Position numbers and translations under genes: made by a program | The notes under the pieces: generated by a model | Databases searched by the model: none | Told to the model about the DNA's origin: nothing | Seen by the model: the letters and a program-made list of their open reading frames with translations, nothing else | Shown: positions 18,371-30,543 of the stretch, piece by piece | Position numbering within the stretch: the stretch's first letter is position 1 | Layout of the letters: each line of letters opens with the position of its first letter | Source of the DNA: Streptomyces lunaelactis | GTDB taxonomy: Bacteria; Actinomycetota; Actinomycetes; Streptomycetales; Streptomycetaceae | DNA length: 64,000 nt | Direction of reading: 5' to 3' | Assembly (NCBI RefSeq): GCF_003054555.1 | Contig: NZ_CP026304.1 | Span: forward strand, 5,828,001-5,892,000

Positions 18371-19741
18371 GTGCGTGATTACCTCCTGACGCTCTGTGTC
18401 ACGGCTGCGGTGACGTATCTGCTGACCGGGCCGGTGCGGAAGTTCGCCATCGCGACCGGTGCGATGCCGGAGATCCGTGCCCGTGACGTACACCGAGAGC
18501 CGACACCGCGACTCGGCGGTATCGCCATGTTCTTCGGTCTGTGCGCGGGTCTGCTGGTCGCCGACCATCTGCAGAACCTCAACAGCGTCTTCGAGCTGTC
18601 CAACGAACCGCGCGCGCTGCTCTCCGGCGCGGCCCTGATCTGGATCATCGGTGTCCTCGACGACAAGTTCGAGATCGACGCACTGATCAAGCTGGGCGGC
18701 CAGATGATCGCCGCGGGCGTGATGGTCATGCAGGGTCTGACGATCCTGTGGATCCCCGTCCCCGGCGTGGGCACCGTCTCGCTGACCCAGTGGCAGGGCA
18801 CCCTGCTGACCGTCGCCCTCGTGGTCATCACCATCAACGCGGTGAACTTCGTGGACGGTCTGGACGGTCTGGCCGCCGGCATGGTCTGCATCGCCGCCGC
18901 GGCCTTCTTCCTGTACGCGTACCGGATCTGGTTCAGCTACGGCATCGAGGCGGCCGCCCCCGCCAGCCTGTTCACCGCGATCCTGATGGGCATGTGCCTC
19001 GGCTTCCTGCCGCACAACATGCACCCCGCGCGCGTCTTCATGGGCGACTCGGGCTCGATGCTGATCGGCCTGGTGCTCGCGGCGGCCGCGATCTCGGTCA
19101 CGGGTCAGGTGGACCCGGACGCCCTGAAGATCTTCGAGGGCGGTACGCGTGAGGCCACGCATGCCGCGCTGCCGGTCTTCATCCCGCTGCTGCTGCCGCT
19201 GACGATCATCGCGATCCCTGTCGCGGACCTGGTGCTCGCGATCGTCCGTCGTACGTGGAACGGACAGTCGCCGTTCGCCGCCGACCGCGGCCATCTCCAC
19301 CACCGGCTGCTGGAGATCGGGCATTCGCACAGCCGCGCAGTGCTGATCATGTACTTCTGGTCGGCGCTGATCGCCTTCGGTGTCGTCGCGTACTCGGTGC
19401 ACTCGGCGTCGATGTGGAGCGTGATGCTCATCGTGGCGCTGAGCGCGGTCGGCCTGGTGCTTCTGCTGCTGCCGCGGTTCACGCCACGGGCCCCACGCTG
19501 GGCGGAGGCCTTTGTGCCGCCGCGTTACCGGCGCCGCAAGGTCCGTAGCGAGTTGGAGACGCTGCCGTCGCTCTCGTACGAGAGAGGCGAGCGCACCGAG
19601 GTCCTGGCCGGGATGGAGCCGGTGGCGGCCGAGGCAGAGCCCGAGGAGCGGACTCCGGTCCCGGCGGGCGTCAACGGCGCTACCGCGATCGGACCCCGTT
19701 CGCGCTTCCCGGACCGGCGGAAGGCCGGCACCCGCGGGTGA
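18371..19741 (+). CDS. MraY/WecA-family UDP-sugar:polyprenyl-phosphate transferase
   Basis: Integral membrane enzyme with about ten or eleven helices that moves a sugar-1-phosphate from a UDP-sugar to undecaprenyl phosphate, starting a cell-envelope glycan. Family motifs are HREPTPRLGGIAMF (near 45-58), VLDDKFEID, NAVNFVDGLDGLAAG and HPARVFMGDSGSM, with HLHHRL in the last cytoplasmic loop; these fit WecA/TagO rather than MraY. A basic cytoplasmic tail of about 80 residues ends the protein. GTG 18371 gives MRDYLLTLCV; GTG 18332 is in frame but adds non-membrane sequence. A TAGGGT box lies at 18326-18331. Confidence 0.87.
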   Translation: MRDYLLTLCVTAAVTYLLTGPVRKFAIATGAMPEIRARDVHREPTPRLGGIAMFFGLCAGLLVADHLQNLNSVFELSNEPRALLSGAALIWIIGVLDDKFEIDALIKLGGQMIAAGVMVMQGLTILWIPVPGVGTVSLTQWQGTLLTVALVVITINAVNFVDGLDGLAAGMVCIAAAAFFLYAYRIWFSYGIEAAAPASLFTAILMGMCLGFLPHNMHPARVFMGDSGSMLIGLVLAAAAISVTGQVDPDALKIFEGGTREATHAALPVFIPLLLPLTIIAIPVADLVLAIVRRTWNGQSPFAADRGHLHHRLLEIGHSHSRAVLIMYFWSALIAFGVVAYSVHSASMWSVMLIVALSAVGLVLLLLPRFTPRAPRWAEAFVPPRYRRRKVRSELETLPSLSYERGERTEVLAGMEPVAAEAEPEERTPVPAGVNGATAIGPRSRFPDRRKAGTRG

Positions 19742-20006
19742 CGAGTCATCGTTTGTGCCGCCAATAGCAGACATAGGGCCCACTTTTCTTGCACACACGC
19801 GCGCGGTCACTCTCATGTGTGACAGTCAGCACACTTCTCAGGTAAAGACCTCATCAAATAGTTTGTGATACCGTTCACGAGACCCGGAGACAGAGCCGAA
19901 AGACCGTAGTGCGACGGTCCTTTGGCCCCGAGGACCCAACTCGGACCGGGCTTACGCTCGTCCATGACGACACCACTGCCCCCACCGAGCAAGCGGAGCT
20001 GCCGCC

Positions 20007-20444
20007 ATGCCGTCCAACGACGTCCGGACTCTCCTTCGAACCGCCGTACCCACCGCTGCCGCCGGCGCTGTCGCCGTCGCGATCAGCGCGTTGGTTGCCG
20101 GTGGCAAGGGAGCTCTCGGCGCTGTCGTCGCGACGCTGATTGTGATCCTCTTCATGGGGATCGGGCTGCTGGTCCTGGAGCGGACGGCCAAGTCGCTTCC
20201 GCATCTCTTCCAGGCCATGGGGCTCATGCTCTATACGGCGCAGATTCTGCTGCTGTTCATCTTCGTGGCCGCATTCAAGAACACCACGCTGTTCAACCCG
20301 AAGGCCTTCGCCATCACGCTGGTCGCAGCGACCCTCGTATGGATCGCCGCGCAGACCCGTGCGCACATGAAAGCCAAGATTCTTTATGTCGAACCGGACT
20401 CCTCCGAGGGCAAGAAGCCCGAGAACAAGGGGTCTTCGTCGTGA
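20007..20444 (+). CDS. atpI: ATP synthase protein I-like membrane protein
   Basis: First gene of the ATP synthase operon. The 145-aa product has four hydrophobic helices (about 12-30, 38-57, 68-90, 97-114) and a charged C-terminal tail. AtpI homologues assist c-ring assembly and are poorly conserved, so the name rests mainly on position and topology. A 225-bp gap before atpB could hold a second promoter. Confidence 0.82.
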   Translation: MPSNDVRTLLRTAVPTAAAGAVAVAISALVAGGKGALGAVVATLIVILFMGIGLLVLERTAKSLPHLFQAMGLMLYTAQILLLFIFVAAFKNTTLFNPKAFAITLVAATLVWIAAQTRAHMKAKILYVEPDSSEGKKPENKGSSS

Positions 20445-20669
20445 GGGGTAGGGCCGGGATAAGGAGCAGTTCGAGACCCTGCTATCGTCCGGTGCCAACT
20501 GCGGCACTGCGGGCGCGGGCATCTGAGCTGACGCCTGTCCCATCGCGAGGCTCCATGCCTGACAGCCGCCCCCACATCCGTAACACCAGTCCAGTGCCGA
20601 TCAGCGGCTGTGCGCCGCGCCGACACAACGAGGTTGCCGTACCTATGCGCCACGCTGAAGGAGCCCGCG

Positions 20670-21491
20670 GTGAGTGCTGACCCGACGACGGTGCTCGCCT
20701 TCGAGACCGACTGCCACATCTTCGACGGTTGTGGTTTCCAGGCTCCCGGCCTGCACTCGTTCCTGTTCGAGCCGATCTTCGGCGACGCGGACAGCAACAT
20801 CTACTTCAACAAGACGATGCTGCTGGCCCTGCTCGGCACCGTCATCATCGTCGGCTTCTTCTGGGCGGCCTTCCGTAAGCCGAAGGTTGTTCCCGGCAAG
20901 CTGCAGATGGTCGCCGAGGCCGGCTACGACTTCGTACGCCGCGGAATCGTCTACGAGATCATCGGCAAGAAGGACGGCGAGAAGTACGTCCCGCTGATGG
21001 TGTCGCTGTTCTTCTTCGTCTGGATGATGAACCTCTGGTCGATCATTCCGATCGCCCAGTTCCCGGTGACGTCGATCATCGCCTACCCGGCGGCTCTCGC
21101 GATCATCGTCTACATCGTCTGGATGAGCCTGACCTTCAGGACCCACGGTTTTGTCGGCGGCTTCAAGAACCTGACCGGCTACGACAAGTCGCTCGGCGCG
21201 GTTCTGCCGATGGTCATGGTCATCGAGTTCTTCTCGAACGTGCTGGTCCGCCCCTTCACGCACGCGGTCCGACTCTTCGCGAACATGTTCGCGGGACACA
21301 CCCTGCTGCTGCTCTTCACGATCGCCAGCTGGTACCTGCTGAACGGAATCGGCATCGCCTACGCGGGTGTCTCGTTCGTGATGGTCCTGGTCATGACCGT
21401 CTTCGAGCTGTTCATCCAAGCGGTTCAGGCCTACGTCTTCGTGCTCCTGGCCTGCAGCTTCATCCAGGGCGCACTCGCCAAGCACCACTGA
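20670..21491 (+). CDS. atpB: ATP synthase Fo subunit a
   Basis: Forms the proton half-channels against the c-ring. The 273-aa protein has five to six membrane helices, and the essential arginine is R201 in HAVRLFANMFAGHTLL. GTG 20670 is preceded by AAGGAG (20658-20663), and the start sequence MSADPTTVLAFETDCHIF is characteristic of streptomycete AtpB. Confidence 0.96.
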   Translation: MSADPTTVLAFETDCHIFDGCGFQAPGLHSFLFEPIFGDADSNIYFNKTMLLALLGTVIIVGFFWAAFRKPKVVPGKLQMVAEAGYDFVRRGIVYEIIGKKDGEKYVPLMVSLFFFVWMMNLWSIIPIAQFPVTSIIAYPAALAIIVYIVWMSLTFRTHGFVGGFKNLTGYDKSLGAVLPMVMVIEFFSNVLVRPFTHAVRLFANMFAGHTLLLLFTIASWYLLNGIGIAYAGVSFVMVLVMTVFELFIQAVQAYVFVLLACSFIQGALAKHH

Positions 21492-21511
21492 CCGCCCACC
21501 CGAACCCATAG

Positions 21512-21793
<282 letters not shown>

Positions 21794-21835
21794 TCTTCGG
21801 ATCCACGACCAGCCAACTAGACGAAAGGCACTGAT

Positions 21836-22390
21836 GTGAACCCTCTGGTTCAGTTCGCGGCCGAGGAGGCGGAGAACCCCCTCATTCCGCCGTGGCCCGA
21901 GGTAGTCATCGGCCTGCTCGCCTTTGTCATCGTCTTCGGTTTCCTCACCAAGAAGCTCCTCCCGAACATCAACAAGGTTCTGGAGCAGCGCCGAGAGGCC
22001 ATCGAAGGTGGCATCGAGCAGGCCGACGCGGCCAAGATCGAAGCCGAGAGCGTGCTCGAGCAGTACAAGGCTCAGCTCGCCGAGGCCCGCCACGAGGCCG
22101 CTCGCCTGCGCCAGGAGGCGACCGAGCAGGGCACCGCGATCATCCAGGAGATGAAGGCGGAAGGCCAGCGGCAGCGTGAGGAGATCATCGCTGCCGGTCA
22201 CGCTCAGATCGAGGCCGACCGCAAGGCCGCGGCCGCTGCGCTGCGTCAGGACGTGGGCAAGCTCGCCACCGATCTGGCCGGCAAGCTCGTCGGTGAGTCC
22301 CTCGAGGACCACGCCCGGCAGAGCCGCACCATCGACCGCTTCCTCGAAGGACTCGAGGACAGCGCTTCGAAGGCCGAGGCGACCCGATGA
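21836..22390 (+). CDS. atpF: ATP synthase Fo subunit b
   Basis: Peripheral stalk protein of 184 aa with one N-terminal membrane helix (about 22-42) and a long Glu/Ala/Arg-rich coiled coil. The start is GTG 21836; an overlapping ATG at 21834 is out of frame and immediately followed by TGA. Its stop overlaps the atpH ATG as ATGA. Confidence 0.96.
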   Translation: MNPLVQFAAEEAENPLIPPWPEVVIGLLAFVIVFGFLTKKLLPNINKVLEQRREAIEGGIEQADAAKIEAESVLEQYKAQLAEARHEAARLRQEATEQGTAIIQEMKAEGQRQREEIIAAGHAQIEADRKAAAAALRQDVGKLATDLAGKLVGESLEDHARQSRTIDRFLEGLEDSASKAEATR

Positions 22391-23208
22391 CCATGCACGG
22401 AGCGAGCCGCGAGGCACTGGCTGCCGCACGCGAGTCTCTCGACGCGCTGACCGACAACACGTCGGTCGACGTGGCGAAGCTCGCCGAGGAGCTGGCCGCC
22501 GTCACCGTGCTGCTCGACCGTGAGGTGTCGTTGCGTCGGGTCCTGACCGACCCGGCGCAGGCCGGCGAGGCCAAGGCCGAGCTGGCAGGGCGACTGCTGC
22601 GCGGTCAGGTGGGCGGCGAGACCGTCGACCTGATCTCCGGCACGGTCCGTTCCCGCTGGTCGCAGTCGCGCGACCTGGTCGACTCGGTCGAGGAGCTGGC
22701 GGCCACCGCCGACCTCACCGCGGCCCAGCGGGCCGGCGCGCTCGACGACGTCGAGGACGAGCTGTTCCGGTTCGGCCGGATCGTCACGTCCAGCACCGAG
22801 CTGCGCTCCGCGCTGACCGACAAGTCGGCGCCGGCGTCCGCCAAGGGTGAGCTGCTGCGCAGCCTGCTCGGCGGCAAGGCCAATCCGGCCACCGAGCGTC
22901 TGGTCGTCCGTCTTGTGACCCAGCCCCGGGGACGTAGCCTGGAGGCGGGACTCGAGTCCCTGTCCAAGCTCGCCGCGGCGCGCAGGGACCGGATGGTCGC
23001 GGTCGTCACCTCGGCGGTACCGCTGACCGATGAGCAGAAGCAGCGCCTCGGCGCCGGTCTGGCTCGGATCTACGGCCGAGAGATGCACCTCAACCTCGAC
23101 GTGGACCCCGCGGTCCTCGGCGGGATCCAGGTGCGCGTCGGCGACGAGCTGATCAACGGCACCATCGCGGAGCGCCTCGACGAGGCAAGCCGTCGCATGG
23201 CCGGCTGA
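22387..23208 (+). CDS. atpH: ATP synthase F1 subunit delta
   Basis: Links the b stalk to the top of the alpha/beta hexamer. At 273 aa it is about 90 residues longer than E. coli delta, with extra N-terminal helical sequence as seen in actinobacteria, but it is not the b-delta fusion of mycobacteria. The C-terminal part ([19 protein letters not shown] through [16 protein letters not shown]) is the conserved OSCP/delta signature. It overlaps atpF by 4 bp. Confidence 0.95.
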   Translation: MTMHGASREALAAARESLDALTDNTSVDVAKLAEELAAVTVLLDREVSLRRVLTDPAQAGEAKAELAGRLLRGQVGGETVDLISGTVRSRWSQSRDLVDSVEELAATADLTAAQRAGALDDVEDELFRFGRIVTSSTELRSALTDKSAPASAKGELLRSLLGGKANPATERLVVRLVTQPRGRSLEAGLESLSKLAAARRDRMVAVVTSAVPLTDEQKQRLGAGLARIYGREMHLNLDVDPAVLGGIQVRVGDELINGTIAERLDEASRRMAG

Positions 23209-23353
23209 TCAGCCACCAATTGAACAAGCAGTACGAGCAGTAGCAGTACGAGCGGCCCGGTTGGGCCGTGCAGAGATTGCAGAAGATTCCTGGGGGTCGG
23301 CCCCCAGACCCCTTAAGAAACTTCGGGCCCAACAAGGAGAGCAGGGAACCCAG

Positions 23354-24946
23354 ATGGCGGAGCTCACGATCCGGCCGGAGGAGATCCGGGACGCGCTGGA
23401 GAACTTTGTCCAGTCGTACCAGCCGGACGCGGCCTCGCGCGAGGAGGTCGGTACGGTCAGCGTTGCCGGTGACGGCATCGCAAAGGTCGAGGGCCTGCCC
23501 TCGGCCATGGCGAACGAGCTGCTGAAGTTCGAGGACGGCACCCTTGGTCTCGCCCTCAACCTCGAGGAGCGCGAGATCGGTGCGATCGTCCTCGGTGAGT
23601 TCAGCGGAATCGAGGAGGGCCAGCCGGTGCAGCGCACCGGTGAGGTGCTCTCCGTCGGCGTCGGCGAGGGCTACCTCGGCCGCGTTGTCGACCCGCTCGG
23701 CAACCCGATCGACGGCCTCGGCGAGATCGCGACCGACGGTCGCCGCGCCCTCGAGCTGCAGGCCCCGGGCGTCATGGTCCGTAAGTCGGTGCACGAGCCG
23801 ATGCAGACCGGCTACAAGGCCGTCGACGCCATGGTGCCGATCGGCCGCGGCCAGCGTCAGCTGATCATTGGTGACCGTCAGACCGGCAAGACCGCTCTGG
23901 CCGTCGACACGATCATCAACCAGCGCGACAACTGGCGCTCGGGCGACGTGAAGAAGCAGGTTCGCTGCATCTACGTCGCCATCGGCCAGAAGGGCTCCAC
24001 CATCGCGTCCGTGCGCGGTGCGCTGGAGGAGGCCGGCGCCCTCGAGTACACGACGATCGTCGCGGCTCCGGCGTCCGACCCGGCCGGCTTCAAGTACCTC
24101 GCCCCGTACACCGGTTCGGCCATCGGCCAGCACTGGATGTACCAGGGCAAGCACGTCCTGATCATCTTCGACGACCTGTCGAAGCAGGCCGACGCCTACC
24201 GCGCCGTATCGCTGCTGCTGCGCCGCCCGCCGGGCCGTGAGGCCTACCCGGGTGACGTCTTCTACTTGCACTCGCGTCTCCTCGAGCGCTGCGCCAAGCT
24301 GTCGGACGATATGGGCGCGGGTTCGATGACCGGTCTGCCGATCGTCGAGACCAAGGCGAACGACGTGTCGGCGTTCATCCCGACCAACGTCATCTCCATC
24401 ACCGACGGTCAGTGCTTCCTGGAGTCGGACCTCTTCAACGCCGGTCAGCGCCCCGCGCTGAACGTCGGTATCTCGGTCTCCCGAGTCGGTGGTTCCGCGC
24501 AGCACAAGGCGATGAAGCAGGTCTCCGGCCGGCTTCGCGTCGACCTCGCCCAGTTCCGTGAGCTCGAGGCGTTCGCGTCGTTCGGCTCCGACCTGGACGC
24601 GGCCTCGAAGGCCTCGCTGGAGCGCGGTAAGCGCATGGTCGAGCTGCTGAAGCAGGGCCAGTACCAGCCGATGCCCGTCGAGGAGCAGGTCGTCTCCGTC
24701 TGGGCCGGCACCACCGGCAAGATGGACGAGGTTCCGGTCGCCGACATCCGCCGCTTCGAGAGCGAGCTGCTCGAGTACCTGCGCCGCGAGCGCAAGGAGC
24801 TCCTGACCAGCATCGCCGAGGGCGGCAAGATGTCCGACGACACGCTGCAGTCGATCGCTGACGCGATCACCGCCTTCAAGCAGCAGTTCGAGACCTCGGA
24901 CGGCAAGCTTCTGGGCGAAGACGCGCCGGTCAGCACGGCCAAGTGA
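23354..24946 (+). CDS. atpA: ATP synthase F1 subunit alpha
   Basis: The 530-aa non-catalytic nucleotide-binding subunit. Walker A is GDRQTGKT with K179, and the arginine finger region is in [18 protein letters not shown] 145-bp gap separates it from atpH. The gap contains a short direct repeat (GCAGTACGAGC at 23228 and 23243) and a hairpin CTGGGGG-TCGG-CCCCCAG, unusual inside this tightly packed operon. Confidence 0.97.
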   Translation: MAELTIRPEEIRDALENFVQSYQPDAASREEVGTVSVAGDGIAKVEGLPSAMANELLKFEDGTLGLALNLEEREIGAIVLGEFSGIEEGQPVQRTGEVLSVGVGEGYLGRVVDPLGNPIDGLGEIATDGRRALELQAPGVMVRKSVHEPMQTGYKAVDAMVPIGRGQRQLIIGDRQTGKTALAVDTIINQRDNWRSGDVKKQVRCIYVAIGQKGSTIASVRGALEEAGALEYTTIVAAPASDPAGFKYLAPYTGSAIGQHWMYQGKHVLIIFDDLSKQADAYRAVSLLLRRPPGREAYPGDVFYLHSRLLERCAKLSDDMGAGSMTGLPIVETKANDVSAFIPTNVISITDGQCFLESDLFNAGQRPALNVGISVSRVGGSAQHKAMKQVSGRLRVDLAQFRELEAFASFGSDLDAASKASLERGKRMVELLKQGQYQPMPVEEQVVSVWAGTTGKMDEVPVADIRRFESELLEYLRRERKELLTSIAEGGKMSDDTLQSIADAITAFKQQFETSDGKLLGEDAPVSTAK

Positions 24947-24966
24947 CGACGGAAGGGACCTGACTC

Positions 24967-27326
<2,360 letters not shown>

Positions 27327-27340
27327 GTCCCATGACTCGT

Positions 27341-27371
27341 GAAGGGGGGCGGGTGCGTCCCGCCCCCCTTC
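27341..27371 (+). terminator. Strong hairpin inside the atp operon (atpD-atpC)
   Basis: GAAGGGGGGCGGG (27341-27353) pairs perfectly with CCCGCCCCCCTTC (27359-27371) on a 5-nt loop. No T-run follows, and atpC starts 65 bp later, so it more likely acts as an attenuator or 3' mRNA stabiliser than a full stop. Confidence 0.6.
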
Positions 27372-27436
27372 GTACGCCCATTAGAATTGACCCAACACCC
27401 GGCAGAACCGCCGGGTGGTGACCCGAGGAGCCACCC

Positions 27437-27811
27437 TTGGCTGCTGAGCTGCACGTCGAGCTGGTCGCCGCTGACCGGCAGGTCTGGTCCGGCGAGGCCA
27501 CCCTGGTCGTCGCGCGCACCACGTCCGGCGACATCGGCGTCATGCCCGGTCACCAGCCGCTGCTCGGTGTGCTGGAGTCGGGCCCGGTGACGATCCGTAC
27601 GAGCGAGGGCGGGACTGTCATCGCCGCTGTTCACGGCGGTTTCATCTCGTTCGCGGACAACAAGCTGTCGCTGCTGGCGGAGATCGCCGAGCTGGCCGAC
27701 GAAATCGATGCCCAGCGTGCCGAGCGTGCGCTGGAGCGCGCAAAGTCGGGCGACGACGACGCCGCCGAGCGTCGCGCCGACGTCCGGCTGCGTGCGGTGG
27801 CGGTGCACTAG
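27437..27811 (+). CDS. atpC: ATP synthase F1 subunit epsilon
   Basis: The 124-aa subunit couples rotor to c-ring and can inhibit hydrolysis. It shows the beta-sandwich start AAELHVELVAADRQVWSGEA, the GDIGVMPGHQPLLGVLESG motif, and a C-terminal helix. TTG 27437 is supported by GAGGAG at 27425-27430. It is separated from atpD by a 110-bp gap with a strong hairpin. Confidence 0.95.
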   Translation: MAAELHVELVAADRQVWSGEATLVVARTTSGDIGVMPGHQPLLGVLESGPVTIRTSEGGTVIAAVHGGFISFADNKLSLLAEIAELADEIDAQRAERALERAKSGDDDAAERRADVRLRAVAVH

Positions 27812-27981
27812 ACACCCTGCCGACAGTCCCTTCGGGGGTCTGGGGGTCGCTCCCCAGAGAGGAACAGTCGCGTCAGCCGCGGCCCGGGCTGGAATTCTCC
27901 AGACCGTGCCGCGGCTGAGGCAGTGCAGGTGAAGGTAATAGTGGGATCCCGTTACTGGACGATGCGAGGAGGTCGGTGGAG

Positions 27982-28428
27982 ATGTTCCTCGCTCTTCTTG
28001 TGGGCGGCCTGGTCGTCGCACTGGTGGTGGGTGCGCTTTTCGTCTTCGGACTGCGCAGACGGCTGATCCAGCGCTCCGGCGGCACTTTCGACTGCAGCCT
28101 CCGCTGGAACATCCCGGAGGAGACCGATCTCTCCGGCAAGGGATGGGTGTACGGCGTCGCCCGCTACAACAGTGACCGGATCATGTGGTTCCGGGTCTTC
28201 TCGTACGCACTCCGGCCGCGCCGCGTCCTGGAGCGCTCGTCGATCGAGGTCGTCGCGCGCCGCACCCCCGAGGGCGAGGAGGAGCTGGCGCTGCTCTCCG
28301 ACGCGGTGGTGCTCGGCTGTCTGCACCGCGGGACGCGCCTGGAGCTGGCGATGAGCGAGGACGCGCTCACCGGATTCCTCGCCTGGCTGGAGGCGGCACC
28401 GCCCGGCCAGCGCGTGAACGTCGCCTGA
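27982..28428 (+). CDS. DUF2550 membrane-anchored protein
   Basis: The 148-aa protein has one N-terminal membrane helix (about residues 2-24, FLALLVGGLVVALVVGALFVFG) and a cytoplasmic beta-rich domain (GGTFDCSLRW, GWVYGVARYNSDRIMWFRVFSY). This family regularly follows the atp operon in actinobacteria and its function is unknown. ATG 27982 is preferred because GAGGAGG at 27966-27972 lies 9 bp away; GTG 27976 would leave only 3 bp. The stop codon lies in a 13-bp tandem repeat. Confidence 0.8.
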   Translation: MFLALLVGGLVVALVVGALFVFGLRRRLIQRSGGTFDCSLRWNIPEETDLSGKGWVYGVARYNSDRIMWFRVFSYALRPRRVLERSSIEVVARRTPEGEEELALLSDAVVLGCLHRGTRLELAMSEDALTGFLAWLEAAPPGQRVNVA

Positions 28429-28476
28429 GAACCAGACCTGAGAACCAGACCTGAGAACCAGACCTGAGAACGTGAC
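28425..28476. repeat. 13-bp tandem repeat, four copies
   Basis: CTGAGAACCAGAC occurs three times in exact tandem (28425, 28438, 28451) and once degenerate (CTGAGAACGTGAC at 28464). The first copy contains the TGA of the DUF2550 gene and the array ends at the terminator. Confidence 0.85.
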
Positions 28477-28477
28477 A

Positions 28478-28506
28478 AAGCCCGGGAGCGCGAGTCTCCC
28501 GGGCTT
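28478..28506. terminator. Bidirectional terminator
   Basis: AAGCCCGGGAG (28478-28488) pairs with CTCCCGGGCTT (28496-28506) between the convergent DUF2550 and chitinase genes. Confidence 0.75.
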
Positions 28507-28520
28507 CGCTGTACGCAGTG

Positions 28521-30365
28521 CTAGTTCAGGCCGCTGTTGATCGCGCCGACCAGCTCTCCGTTCGTCGTGTCACCGCTGAACTCCCAGAAGAACGCGCCTC
28601 CCAGGCCCTGGCTCTTCGCCCAGCTCATCTTCGAGTTGACGGTGGCCGGGGTGTCGTAGCTCCACCAGTTGCTGCCGCACTTCGCGTACGCCGTGCCGGC
28701 GATCGTCCCGGTGGCCGGGCAGCTGCTCTTGAGGACCTTGTAGTCCTCGATGCCCTGCTCGTACGTGCCGGGGGCGGGCCCTGTCGCGGTACCGCCCGGC
28801 GTCGCCTGGGTCACTCCGGTCCAGCCGCGCCCGTAGAAGCCGATGCCGAGGAGCAGCTTGGCCGATGGCACGCCCTTCGCCTTGAACTTGGCGATCGCCT
28901 CGGCGGAGTTGAAGCCCGCCTGCGGGATGCCCGGGTACGAGGTGAGCGGGGAGTGCGGGGCGGTCGGGCCCTGTGCGGCCCACGCGCCGAAGAAGTCGTA
29001 CGTCATCACGTTGTACCAGTTGAGGTACTGCGCCGCGCCGCCGTAGTCGGCCGCGTCGATCTTGCCGCCGGACGAGGCGTCCGCCGTGACGGCCGCGGTG
29101 ACCAGGTTGTTCGTACCGAACTTGGCGCGCATCGCCTGCATCAGGTTCTTGAACGCGGCGGGTCCGCTGGTGTCACAGGACAGACCGCAGGCGTTCGGGT
29201 ACTCCCAGTCCAGGTCGATGCCGTCGAAGACATCGGCCCAGCGCGGGTCCTCCACCAGGTCGTAGCAGGACTGGGCGAAGGCCGCCGGGTTGGCCGCGGC
29301 CTGGCCGAAGCCGCCGGACCAGGTCCAGCCGCCGAACGACCACAGCACCTTGATGTGCGGGTGCTGCGCCTTGAGCTTGCGCAGCTGGTTGAAGTTGCCG
29401 CGCAGCGGCTGGTCCCAGGTGTCGGCGACGCCGTCGACGGCCTGGTCGGCGGTGTACGCCTTGTCGTAGTCGGCGTAGGCGTCACCGATGGTGCAGCGGC
29501 CGCCGGAGACATTGCCGAAGGCGTAGTTGATGTGCGTGATCTTGGAGGCCGAGCCGGAGGTCACCAGGTTCTTCACGTGGTAGTTGCGCTGGTAGACGCC
29601 CCACTCGGTGAAGTAGCCCAGCTTGACCGCGGAGCCCGGGCCCGGGCCGCCGCCACCGCCGGTCGTGCGCACCGCGCGGGCGCCGCTGACCGGTCCTGTC
29701 TGGTCTGCGGTGTCCCGCGCCTGGACGGTGTACGAGTAGTCGGTGCCGGCGGTGAGTCCGGTGTTCGTGTACGTCGTGCCGGTCACCGTCGCGACCTTGG
29801 CGCCGTCGCGCAGGACGTCGTAGTTCTTGATGCCCTTGTCGTCGGTGGCGGCGGTCCAGCTCAATGCCACCGAGGTGTCGGTGATGTTGCTCGCGGACGG
29901 GGTGCCGGGGGCGGAGGGCGGGTTGTCGCCGGGGACACTGCCGCCGTCACAGGAGCCGCCGTTGAGCTTGCAGCCGGAGGGGGCGCCGGGGCCCGCGCCG
30001 TTGAAGCCGAAGGAGACGGATGCGCCGGGGGCGAGGGTGCCGTTCCAGCTCTTGTTCTTGGCGGTCCAGTGGGTGCCGGAGCTCGTGACGTCGGCGTCCC
30101 AGGCGGAGGTGACGGACGTGCCGGAGGGGAAGTCCCACTCGACGGTCCAGGAGGCGAGGGAGGTGGTGCCGGTGTTCTTCACCGTCCACTTGCCCTCGAA
30201 GCCGGTTCCCCAGTCGGAGACCTTGGCGTAGGTGGCGGTCGCCGATGTGGCGGCTTCGGCGGGGGAGGCGAGGCCGACCATGGCGGCGAGAGGGAGCAGC
30301 AGCGCGGTCAGGCCCGCGACAGCTCTGGAGCTGAATCTTCGGTGCAGGGGGATTCGGGTTCTCAA
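28521..30365 (-). CDS. Secreted GH18 chitinase (CBM2 - FnIII - GH18)
   Basis: The 614-aa protein has a signal peptide (about 1-38, RR near the start, cleavage after AEA), a type-2 carbohydrate-binding module (about 40-140, with WTVKNTGTTSLASWTVEW and an SCDGGS end), a fibronectin III linker (about 150-235), a Gly/Pro hinge, and a GH18 catalytic domain (about 247-614). The catalytic DGIDLDWEYP has acid/base E388. It resembles the chitinase 63/ChiC type of S. plicatus and S. lividans. TTG 30365 is chosen because GAGGAG lies 5 bp upstream; longer frames lack a site. Upstream dre-like boxes and a good promoter suggest DasR control. Confidence 0.94.
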   Translation of the reverse strand: MRTRIPLHRRFSSRAVAGLTALLLPLAAMVGLASPAEAATSATATYAKVSDWGTGFEGKWTVKNTGTTSLASWTVEWDFPSGTSVTSAWDADVTSSGTHWTAKNKSWNGTLAPGASVSFGFNGAGPGAPSGCKLNGGSCDGGSVPGDNPPSAPGTPSASNITDTSVALSWTAATDDKGIKNYDVLRDGAKVATVTGTTYTNTGLTAGTDYSYTVQARDTADQTGPVSGARAVRTTGGGGGPGPGSAVKLGYFTEWGVYQRNYHVKNLVTSGSASKITHINYAFGNVSGGRCTIGDAYADYDKAYTADQAVDGVADTWDQPLRGNFNQLRKLKAQHPHIKVLWSFGGWTWSGGFGQAAANPAAFAQSCYDLVEDPRWADVFDGIDLDWEYPNACGLSCDTSGPAAFKNLMQAMRAKFGTNNLVTAAVTADASSGGKIDAADYGGAAQYLNWYNVMTYDFFGAWAAQGPTAPHSPLTSYPGIPQAGFNSAEAIAKFKAKGVPSAKLLLGIGFYGRGWTGVTQATPGGTATGPAPGTYEQGIEDYKVLKSSCPATGTIAGTAYAKCGSNWWSYDTPATVNSKMSWAKSQGLGGAFFWEFSGDTTNGELVGAINSGLN

Positions 30366-30429
30366 GGGTGCTCCTCGAGTTGCGGACGGACAATAGGGGG
30401 TGGTCCGTGAAGTGCGCACGCTGCGGCAG

Positions 30430-30452
30430 CTCACCGCAGCGTGTGCGGTGAG
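30430..30452 (-). repeat. Inverted repeat in the chitinase 5' leader
   Basis: CTCACCGCA (30430-30438) and TGCGGTGAG (30444-30452) form a 9-bp hairpin with a 5-nt loop, right at and after the presumed transcription start. It may be an operator or an mRNA-stabilising 5' hairpin. Confidence 0.5.
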
Positions 30453-30479
30453 AGTAGGAAGGTCTGGACCAATCGTCAA
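30451..30479 (-). promoter_or_regulatory. Chitinase promoter
   Basis: On the minus strand, TTGACG (30479-30474) and TACTCT (30456-30451) are spaced by 17 bp, a good vegetative-type promoter. The leader is roughly 80 nt. Confidence 0.75.
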
Positions 30480-30492
30480 TAGGTCCAGACCA
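30460..30492 (-). promoter_or_regulatory. Pair of 12-bp dre-like direct repeats
   Basis: Minus-strand TGGTCTGGACCT (30492-30481) and TGGTCCAGACCT (30471-30460) are direct repeats 21 bp apart, two helical turns, flanking and overlapping the -35 region. They match both the classical streptomycete chitinase repeats and the core of DasR boxes, so GlcNAc-responsive repression is expected. Confidence 0.75.
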
Positions 30493-30543
30493 AAGCTGTG
30501 ACGAGAGGGGGCGGGGTGGGTAGGGTGTGGCTCTGATGCCGGC

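Noticed and set aside
28518..30410. Plus-strand open frame of about 630 codons opposite the chitinase
   Set aside because: Antisense shadow; the minus strand encodes clear CBM2, FnIII and GH18 domains.
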